From Paralithodes platypus (Eukaryota > Arthropoda > Malacostraca > Decapoda > Lithodidae), in NCBI GenBank assembly GCA_032716605.1, contig CM064545.1, positions 6,350,463-6,414,462 on the forward strand: a stretch of DNA of 64,000 bases. The letters are read 5' to 3'. Made by a program: the position numbers and the translations under genes. Under the pieces are notes generated by a model that was not told the origin of the DNA, ran no database searches, and saw nothing but the letters and a program-made list of their open reading frames with translations. The first letter of the stretch is position 1. The number at the start of each line of letters is the position of its first letter. This document shows positions 55,738 to 64,000 of this stretch, one piece after another.

Positions 55738-56154
55738 TTACTGATAACCGTATATATTCCGATACTCACTTTTTTCTGAAGTAGTGGTAGAGAAGGTGAG
55801 CGCTTGTGTTCCAGTCAGCAATAGTAGGAAGCAGAGTAGCAGACCTTGATAGCTAACACCACCAGCCTTACACCGTGTAGCACCACTAACACCATAAACA
55901 GGAACACCACTGTATGTCTTCCTACAATATATTTTCCTATTCATTATAGTTTCATTAATGCTACTATTACAACGTTTTACATCGCTAACGTTAGCTTTAA
56001 TATAATGTAATCTACTAAGCTCACCATCACCGTTATGACATGTCTTGCAGTAAAGCTTGTGTCCATTCCTGTTATTGTAATTGTTACAATCTTTACACAC
56101 TTTGCCACAACGAACCACCCCTCTGCTAATACTGTACGTTGTCTTGTAACTCAT
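55738..56154 (-). CDS. Possible small Cys-rich protein with C-terminal hydrophobic segment
   Basis: This 138-codon ORF has an upstream in-frame stop, so the ATG at 56154 is the natural start. It has a CxxC pair pattern (CGKVCKDC, then LYCKTC), as in small zinc ribbons, three more Cys, and a hydrophobic stretch GLLLCFLLLL near the C-terminus. I recognise no family. The sequence is not simple repeat, which favours coding, but codon bias and splicing cannot be judged and the ORF may be chance in AT-rich DNA. Confidence 0.25.
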   Translation of the reverse strand: MSYKTTYSISRGVVRCGKVCKDCNNYNNRNGHKLYCKTCHNGDGELSRLHYIKANVSDVKRCNSSINETIMNRKIYCRKTYSGVPVYGVSGATRCKAGGVSYQGLLLCFLLLLTGTQALTFSTTTSEKSEYRNIYGYQ

Positions 56155-56159
56155 TGTAA

Positions 56160-57190
56160 ATTTAGGTCTTTGTTATCATAATCCTTGTACTATTGTTCAA
56201 CGGCACCATCATCGACAACTTTCATTAGCACCACTAATACTATCACTTAATAGTCACACACTAGTCTCTCCACCACGGTCACTAATAATGTCTTTAAGTA
56301 CTGGTAGCGCATTTTCAGTCAATTTTGGATCGAAATTTCACTGGCTAGGTTGTTATTTATATATGTTTAAGTTGTGTTCTTGCTATCCAATAGGTTTGTG
56401 CTCCTGGTAGTTTATATTGCATAATTTTATAATAGTCTATAATAATTTCCTCTGCAGAAATGAGCATCCAATACGATAATTTAATTTAATTCCATATTAT
56501 TTCAAATATATTTAATGTATTTGCATTTTCATTGTTCTAATGTATGTTATGTTCCCTTTTGTTCATTGTCTTTCTTAGTTCTTTAAGTAAAGTGTTTTGA
56601 ATACAGACGCTTACTGAACATATAACAGGATCTAAATATATACTATACATTAAAGTATGAAGCTATATCCCAGGGGCATTTTGGCATACGACATATTGCT
56701 TGTTAACTTTACATAATCAGTGTGACTTAGTATCAATGTTTTAACAATAATCATGACTTGTTCAGCACTCAAAAGTAAATTATCGCAACACAATATATAA
56801 TTAGAGTTCACATAAACAATTCTCAACAAACGTCAAGAAGATAATCTGTCCAATTTTGCGAATTTTCCTGGAAAGATTGTACAGAGTCTCTGGGCGAAAG
56901 ATATTCCTGGAAGAGGAGAAAGACAAACAAGATACACCCTCCCTCGCTGACGGCTACCAGGTAACTGATCAAAGAGCCGCTCGCTGGCGGCAGCAGCAGC
57001 AACGCGGCTCGAGGTTTGGACTCTAGATAATCAACGCAGATCTTGCGTTGTAAACTGTTTTAAATCACAGGTCCATTCATTTACTTGTTATGCATTAGAA
57101 CAATAATTGTCTACGTCACACACATAAATATATATAGTTAATTAGAGTTTGAGTGGTACTATGATAGAATCAACCCATTCACCAGGTCTA
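56160..57190. other. Non-coding stretch
   Basis: No coding, RNA or clear repeat seen. A more GC-rich patch with CAGCAGCAGCAACGC is at about 56985-57010. Confidence 0.35.
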
Positions 57191-57199
57191 TGATTTGTT

Positions 57200-57231
57200 T
57201 TATTATTATTATTATTATATATATATATATA

Positions 57232-57272
<41 letters not shown>

Positions 57273-57289
57273 GCACATACATACATACA

Positions 57290-57346
<57 letters not shown>
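57200..57346. repeat. (TTA)n, (TA)n and (CATA)n compound array
   Basis: ORFs on both strands (Tyr-Ile runs) are artefacts of the array. Confidence 0.85.
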
Positions 57347-57349
<3 letters not shown>

Positions 57350-58140
57350 GCGTGCATTTATGAATGTTGCTACCCGACCAGGGTTAACGTACTCTACGGT
57401 ACCGGTACCTTATCTACCATGCCATGAGGATTTCTCCAGCATTAAGATACCCTACAAGCCATCACGAATATGTAGACCAATAATCGATTGTACGATACCG
57501 GTATTAATCTTGCTTTATATACCTCCAGCCGAGTTTATGTATATTAAGACGAAAGTCTGAGAAGTTAATTATAACGATCACCCGAGGCCTGGTTATCATT
57601 ATCAAGTGTGTCTGAAGATTGTGTGTGTGTGCTTATGTGTGTGTGTTTTATGTGAGTGTTTGCGTATTAGTGTGGTGTGTGTGTGTGTGTGTGGTTATGT
57701 GTGTGTGTGTCCATTCATCAAGCATGCAGATAGAGGTAAAGGGGTAAATTATGGTACGGTAAACCAGAACAACTAATTTTCCTGGATTTATGATAATGGG
57801 CATAGTATGATATCGTCCTCCTTTCCTCGGCGAACAAGTAATACATAATGGTGGCAGTGGCTTGTATGGGTCTGGTGGGCTACAGTGGTAGGTTACACTT
57901 GATCTCGGCCATTGAATTTTTTTGTTTTGTTTATATGATTACGTGAAATTGTAATGTGATGTACTTTTCGAAAATAAATTATATTTTATTGAATTGAATT
58001 GAATTGGAATCTAATTATATTATGTGGTAAGGTAAGGATTTTTTTCTTCTGTAATAACCACCATCTTCACTATCGAAAGAGAAGTTCAATATTTTCACCC
58101 TTTTAATGTATTTAGTTTCTTTTTAATGCTTTAAATCAGA

Positions 58141-58661
58141 CTAGCAGGGGTACCCGGCTTTGCCCGGTTTAAATTCTACCATTTATTTATGAACACATGA
58201 AACATCCATTTAACCTTAACACTCACTACTACCACCACTACTGCTACCATAATCACCATCATCAATCACTACTACCACAATCATCACAATACTACTACTA
58301 CCATAATCACCAGCCTCGACCTCCCTGTGCCTCATTAAACAGCGACCTCGATTTCGGCCGCTAAATTACCTCCGATTTTGGATCTGCCTCATCCGTACCC
58401 CCATTTTGGGGGGCTGCGAACAACTTTCGGTCCATACACCTTTTCGATCGGAGGCCTCCTGCCCCAAACGGCCATTTTGTTCAATGTTTTTGTCAATTTC
58501 GGCCTCGAAACTACCTCCGATCGTGGACTCGCCCCCTGTATGACCTGACCCAGGTCAATTGACAACCACATGCAAAGTTTCAGCTCCCCAGGTCCAAAAC
58601 TGCGGCCGCCTATATAGAACACACAGACAAACAGATACACGAACTGATTTAATAATATAGA
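58141..58661 (-). mobile_element. Non-autonomous Helitron, 521 bp
   Basis: On the minus strand the insert begins TCTATATTATTAAATCAG and ends GGGTACCCCTGCTAG. It carries the Helitron 5'-TC and CTAG-3' ends, a GC-rich hairpin (CCGGGCAAAGCCGG) 11 nt before the 3' end, and insertion between A and T without target duplication. Unit I (about 51650) gives the empty site: ATCAGA joined to TGACGCC. No Rep/helicase coding. Confidence 0.88.
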
Positions 58662-59305
58662 TGACACCATTTGTTTGTCACATTTCTGCTAGCTTAAAAT
58701 AAGTCATCTAGTCATAAAATAACAAAAGATAATCAATAGATGTCTCATTGAAGGGGAAATATATGTTGTTTTATGTTTGAAAACAATAAAAATATACATT
58801 AATAAATAAATCAACAATGTGTCTCTTTAAATAATGACGTAGGTCATTAACTTATCTCTTACCTTACAATATCAAAATTACGCTAAACATATGATTTAGG
58901 GTAAACTTTTGTGTTTGGGTTGAGATTTTGAGTCTCCCAAACTTTGTATATATTTCCCTGGAACTTTTGGGATGTAACATGAGCAATATTGCCGGAGCTA
59001 CTCTGATTACGCTAACAATAAAGAGAATACTTATACTCTTTCTCTCTCTATATATATATATATCTATATATTAATTATAAATATTAAGAATAATCATAAT
59101 AATCGTCTGGCTACTTTTATAGAGCCCGAATCTCCTTCGAGGATTCACAAGCAATTGACCTTCTTTTATCATACAGATACAATTTCCCATCTCCCTTGCT
59201 CAAGGTGAGACGGTGACCACCGGATATGTCCCCAAAAACATTTCAACTTTAAGCGGCGATTGAACACGAGTCTACAGGATGGGAATAAAAAACGCTATGA
59301 ACTGA

Positions 59306-59309
59306 AAGG

Positions 59310-59354
<45 letters not shown>
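59306..59354. repeat. (TA)n array
   Basis: About 22 TA units, at the point where unit I carries the SINE-like insert. Confidence 0.85.
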
Positions 59355-59355
<1 letters not shown>

Positions 59356-59648
59356 AAAAAGGCTGTTATACTCCTAAGTATTGCGGTGGTTCAATCAGAA
59401 ATAGGGTTGAACCGTTCTGCTTTCCAGAGCATAACCCTTTTAGATTATCATTACTTAATATTGCATTCCATTTTGGTTGCTAGTAGACGATTATATTTAA
59501 GTTTACAAAAAGAATGTGTGCGTGAAAGGGATGTTCGACATATATGTTGATGTTTTTCCTAATCTGCATAATACCAGTCTAATTACAGCATGAATGTAAT
59601 GATAATAATCAGTATTTTGCTGAATGGACCAATCTTTATACTTTTCTG

Positions 59649-59780
59649 TATTTCTATATGATCTGTGCCCCATGAATAGTCTTTCTATATGATCTGTGCC
59701 CCATGAATAGTCTTTCTATATGATCTGTGCCCCATGAATATTCTTTCTATATGATCTGTGCCCCATGAATAGTCTTTCTT
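59649..59780 (+). repeat. 31-bp tandem repeat, four units
   Basis: Unit TCTTTCTATATGATCTGTGC plus CCCATGAATAG; one unit has ATATTC in place of ATAGTC. Confidence 0.88.
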
Positions 59781-59899
59781 TTCGCCTAAGCATTAGGCTA
59801 TTCACAGAGCAGGTGGGGACAGTACATGATTAGATTAATATCCAGTATTTGATTTTTTTTATATGAATCGAGGTCATGTGCTGTACCGTACTTATAACT

Positions 59900-59973
59900 G
59901 CCTTGACGGTGTAATGGTTAGAGTGTTTAAAGTCTGTATGTAGTAACCCAGGCTCGAATCCCAGTGAGATCAC
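59900..59973 (+). mobile_element. tRNA-like sequence in unit II, first
   Basis: Box A CGGTGTAATGG and box B GGCTCGAATCC. Acceptor stem unpaired. Confidence 0.5.
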
Positions 59974-60219
59974 ATGCTTTTATTAATTTATTTGGGCGGT
60001 GTTTGGTGTGTGGAGTGAAATTAATAAATTAAAGTATCAATATGTTCAAGAATATTTCATAGCGAGGTCGGTCTATGTGACATGTGCTCCATGTATATTC
60101 CTTACTTTCGCTTAAGCAATAGGCTATTCATAGAGCAGGTAGAGACAGTACATGATTAGATTAATATCCAGTATTCGATAAATGGATATGAATCGTGGGC
60201 ATGTGCTGCACTTATAACT

Positions 60220-60292
60220 GCCTTGATGGTGTAAGGGTTAGAGTGTTTAACATCATGTATTTGGTAACCCAGGTTCGAATCCTGGTTGGATC
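60220..60292 (+). mobile_element. tRNA-like sequence in unit II, second
   Basis: Box A TGGTGTAAGGG and a perfect box B GGTTCGAATCC (60272-60282) with an intact T stem CCAGG/CCTGG; the best preserved of the three. The acceptor stem does not pair. Confidence 0.55.
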
Positions 60293-60860
60293 ACATGGTT
60301 TCATTGATTTCTTTTGGGAGGTGTCTGGTATGTGGAGTGAAATTAATACATTAGAATAGATTATATAACATTTTATATTGTCCCTGGTAAGCCCACTAAC
60401 CACTCTGTCTTGTTAAGCATTGACCATCTTGTTCAGCTTATAATTCTACTTTATGTTTTGAACGATCTAATAAACACATGCATGTAATAGCTAATTTATA
60501 TTATTGATTGTTTATTTAATTTGAATTTTGTATATTATCTATTTGAATTAGAGTTAACGATGGACTCTTTTTTTATAACTTCCTTATTAACAATATTTGT
60601 GTTAGTACAAAGAATAGATACTTCTATTCTAACTTTGCTTAATTTAACAAAGAGATAAATTGTCTGTCAATAAAATCTCCATCAATGGTTTGGTGATCTA
60701 TCATAACTAATGGCTTACTCTCTCAGCTGATGGCAAATTGGACCTTTAGAGGATTGGGGGATTACAGAGCCCGACTAAAGAACTCAGGATAAAACACACG
60801 CAAACCTTACAGACACACGCACTGTGAAACACATACAAACATACACACACACACACACAC

Positions 60861-61334
60861 CTCCCCGTGGCGTAACTGATAGCGCGTCTGGCTCACAACC
60901 AGAAGGTCCCGGGTTTGAGACCCGTGTGGGGAAAAGACATTTGGGCAAGTCTCCTAACGGTGTAGCCTCTGTTCACCTAGCAGTATAAATAGGAACCTGG
61001 TATAAGTGGACGAAGTTGTGACGTCCCATCTGGGGTTGGTGATCGGTATCGTACTGGTCAACCTAAGCTACTGGTCAACCTAAGCCTTCGGGTGAGACTG
61101 GTACCGTAGTGAGAATGGTACCGTACAGGTTAACCCTAAGCCTTCGTATCCAGATGTCGCCAATTGGCTAAAATACAGAATACACACACATCCACAGCCA
61201 TTCCAAAGATACATAAAACACTTACCATGCATTTCACGCAATACATTCCCAGTTAAGGAGGCGCGATAATAATGAGCTTAGCTCGCATTGCGTGGATTCC
61301 GCTTGACGAACAAGTAACTGAGTAACTGAGTAAC
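60861..61334 (+). mobile_element. tRNA-Val-derived SINE, copy 2
   Basis: Same family as 14761-15241, opposite orientation. Anticodon stem TCTGG/CCAGA with CAC at 60894-60896; box A TGGCGTAACTG; box B GGTTTGAGACC. Inserted in a (CA)n array that is unbroken in unit I. The body ends with AGTAACTG repeated three times before the CA array resumes. Confidence 0.87.
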
Positions 61335-62113
61335 ACACACATTGCTGTTTACTTCAGATATGATGAGTTACAGGGATTAATAAATAGATATCTATGTCTA
61401 CTCAACCAGTATATCATCCTATCAACCATGGCCATTACTACCTCTTATAATGGTCTAATGGTTGAGGTGTTTTGTAACTAGGTATACACCATTGTATTGG
61501 TATACACCAATGCATATTTATTTATGTATTAATGTACTGACTAATAACGCATTATTGTCATTTTGAAAACTAAAACATGTCGGAAGACATGTTTTCATTA
61601 TGATATAGAGTTATAACAGCTTATCTGATTGGCCTAATTATATGTAAGCTTGAACATGGGATGTACTAAGCTTGCAATTAGTTGGACCTTAATAAATATA
61701 TTTAATCTTGTGGCTAAATCATATGGTAGGTATATTACATGGTTATTATTTACCAGTATGTTCAGAGGGTTTCTGCCTCATTTAAATGTGAGAAGTTTCC
61801 TACTTCTCATCTGGTATTAAAAGTGCAGTGATTTATGGACCATAAACGTAACCAGTTAAAGTGGATGATACTAGCAAACGGAACGTAAAGCAAGGAGAAT
61901 GGAGAAATGGCTTTGTGAAGTAATCTGAAAGATACGTTATTTAATGCATCCAGCAGACCTGAATGATTTGAACATCTATTATTGATGGATATCAAAATAG
62001 ATTGAAGTATTTTGATTGTGGAGGAATCTGTGCGGAGGAGTTGGCATAGAAACGTGCAGGATACAGATCTTAAGTTTGATCTCAAATTATAAAATATATA
62101 TATATATATATAT

Positions 62114-63700
62114 ATTGTTACGACTGGGGTTTAAATATATCAGGGCTCTTATTCATTGGACTAGTAATGGCATAAATGCTACAACGGAAAGCGCTAGCTC
62201 CAACCTCTGATGTATATTCCCAGTGAACAAAGAACACAAATACTCTACAGAGTTCTATATGCAATAATAGGCTATCAAACTCTCAATAAATGTGCGTCTA
62301 CTCTAGGCTTAATGTTATGTGAAAACAGCCTATTACTACCTATAACCGAAGGTGCTTGGTTATGGTATGCAAAGTACGGTGGTAAGAGAAGTTACAGCTT
62401 ACGTTACTTTAATCAATAAATGTCAGGCACTCCTGCATGAAAGAAAGTGCACTAAAGTCCTTCAACACTAACAAGGAATCTTCTTTAAATGTTAGATGCT
62501 ATAAAGATGCTTGTATCGGAAATGGAACCCAAAAAGGCAGGCAGCGGAACAATGCTCGTGCAGGCTATGCACACAAAAAGGCAGAATATATAATGCCGTC
62601 GGAGCCAAGAATATCCTAAACACTACAACAATAATAATAATCGCCACGACAATGCAGTATTCCTATCAACAAAAAGAGCCTAAGTTGTTTGTGTCTCAAT
62701 ACATCAAACTAGGCTGCGAAATGCTTGTGTAATCATAAATGGGTATGCATAAAAAGAGTAATTAGGTTAATATACTTAATGTCTACTATGATTGATAAAG
62801 TCTAGCTAGAGTCAATGATACGAGATACTGGTGCGCATGGCATGCCGCATAGCCTAGTGCAAATCTCAAGTCTGTGCGTCAAATATTACGTTATAGGGAA
62901 GGGTAGCTCTCTTGAGAAACCTTAATACCGAAGTATTAAGCGTTCTCCTGGCGTACCTCAAAGACAAACAATCGAGACTAGAACAGTGCAGAATGGTATA
63001 GGCAAAAAGCCCTCATTCGTGCATGCTCTACTCTCAATGGCACACAGACTAGAATTTACTCAATCAACTCCAGTTCTCAGGTATGTCGTGCAGCTTTTAA
63101 CTAAAGCCAGCACTCATAGGAAACAATACCTTATAATATCAGACTCCTAGTCTAGCATTATCTAATCCAGCAGAACACTAATAATTAAAGGAAGCGGTAC
63201 TATGAAAGCCAACCAATGCTTCGTGATCCACTTATCTTAACAACTAACATACATAGGTTATATCAGACCTTAACGCACAATACAACTGGCCAGCATGAAG
63301 CTGGTTTTGAAGAGTTAACCAGAGGGGGTATAATATTAATAAAAGGTGGTGAAAGATATGGAAAATGAGAGAGATAGGCAGAGGAAAAGATTCTCAGGTG
63401 CAGAGCAGGGGACAGGTAGCAAGGGAAAAAGATGGGTGCGTTCTAGAAACCAGATCTGAGGGAGAGAGTGGCGAGGAACTGTATATATACTCGCACCAGC
63501 TCGAGGCACGTGGGAAAAAAGCGGTTACAAGTCCTCTAGCCACTAGCAAGAGAGCTTGCAGCATGGTAAGGACCTCTCTCCACCAACCCCCGCGAGGCAG
63601 CCAGCCGTGACGTCATCGAGCGGGACAAAAACCCTGCGCGCTCCCTCTCACTCTGTTCTACTCTCTCTCTCTCTCCCAGATACCATCATTACTAGTTAAT
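62114..63700 (+). repeat. Long dispersed repeat, copy B
   Basis: Starts TTGTTACGACTGGGG and parallels 16587-18700 as described there. It lacks the RTE-like LINE insertion. Ends near the CTCTCTCTC run at about 63660-63678. Short ORFs in it are not convincing. Confidence 0.55.
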
Positions 63701-64000
63701 GATAAAACATATACTTTACAATTAAATATATAAAGCCTTGACATGGGTGAAAACAAAGAGCCTTTCTGGACTGCCCATGACACAAGCTTTCATATGAAAT
63801 AAAGCACACTCTAATACATAAACTGTAGCCCCATCCACTGCCCTGGCGATCCTAGCGAGTCACTGTAGGACAAGCCATGCGGTTCTAACGGAGTGGTTAA
63901 CGTCACACCCCCATCAAGATTTTTCTCAGAGGCCCCAAGGCTCACAAAAATCTGATGGTTAGAACCCATGCTATATCTCCACTTCCCATCACCCAGCGGC
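63701..64000. other. Non-coding end of window
   Basis: No coding seen. Continues copy B downstream; the end contains GTTAACGTCACACCCCCATC, which may belong to the same element. Confidence 0.3.

Larger units (their letters stand above)
57478..62115 (+). repeat. Module unit II
   Basis: Second copy of the module: left block 57478-57715 joined almost directly to the right block from about 57717, without the gag-protease-integrase and minisatellite that separate them in unit I. Internal differences include a Helitron, a 31-bp tandem expansion, a roughly 300-bp internal duplication (two tRNA-like sequences in place of one) and a tRNA-Val SINE. Confidence 0.82.

Noticed and set aside
53367..60292. 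Three tRNA genes in the module units
   Set aside because: Boxes A and B are good but acceptor stems do not pair and they lie within a repeated module; they are tRNA-derived remnants.
60861..60932. Functional tRNA-Val(CAC) gene
   Set aside because: The acceptor stem is imperfect and the sequence is followed by a 400-bp body shared with the copy at 14761-15241, so it is a SINE.

Overview
This window is repeat-dense animal DNA. The evidence is spliced GT/AG exons, tRNA-derived SINEs, several LINE families, a BEL/Pao LTR retrotransposon, P-element-like and TTAA-target DNA transposons, a Helitron and very many (TA)n, (TC)n, (CA)n and (GATA)n arrays. The mixture suggests an invertebrate, most likely an arthropod and perhaps a decapod crustacean; that assignment is inference. 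I see no clear single-copy host gene. Almost every convincing coding stretch belongs to a mobile element, and most are broken by frameshifts, stops or nested insertions.

Layout. 0-1.75 kb: minus-strand broken gene for an uncharacterised protein with a PIN/FEN-like C-terminal part, running off the left edge. 2.2-6.4 kb: a four-level nest: a polypyrimidine tract split by a CR1-like LINE (copy 1), itself split by a second LINE (LINE-B, minus strand), itself split by a TTAA-flanked MITE. 7.0-14.6 kb: two nearly full CR1-like LINEs in head-to-tail tandem between two (TC)n arrays; the first has an SGNH-esterase-like ORF1 and an ORF2 interrupted by a 480-bp TTAA MITE. 14.7-15.3 kb: a tRNA-Val-like SINE inside a GT array. 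16.3-24.5 kb: a 72-bp minisatellite, a diverged long repeat holding an RTE-like LINE tail with (ATAG)n, an eroded antisense LINE, and a 1.8-kb long-TIR element carrying an old TTAA MITE. 24.8-29.9 kb: a P-element/THAP-type transposase gene with four recognisable exons, disabled by a TTAA MITE in its THAP domain and by one in-frame TAG.

30.6-38.5 kb: a young BEL/Pao retrotransposon with about 788-bp LTRs, a 5-bp target duplication, a long gag-pol frame with one late frameshift and, unexpectedly, a separate 233-codon SGNH-hydrolase ORF between the 5' LTR and gag. 38.5-43.7 kb: AT-rich repeats, a 28-bp minisatellite, a strong 32-bp hairpin, a second copy of the 480-bp MITE and a TATA+Inr promoter. 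43.8-62.1 kb: two diverged copies of a multi-kilobase module. Unit I also contains a 24-bp minisatellite, a broken second BEL/Pao-like gag-pro-integrase with a LINE inside it, and a LINE insertion with a templated 5' filler. Unit II contains a 521-bp non-autonomous Helitron and a second tRNA-Val SINE. 62.1-64 kb: second copy of the long repeat seen at 16.6 kb.

The genes do not form a host pathway. The logic is serial insertion: autonomous LINEs, LTR and P-like elements land in the region, and short TTAA elements repeatedly land inside their coding sequences. Empty-site comparison between paralogous copies in the same window lets several insertions be defined to the base. The most unusual item is the SGNH-hydrolase ORF of the BEL/Pao element, because the unrelated CR1-like LINE here also carries an SGNH-like ORF.
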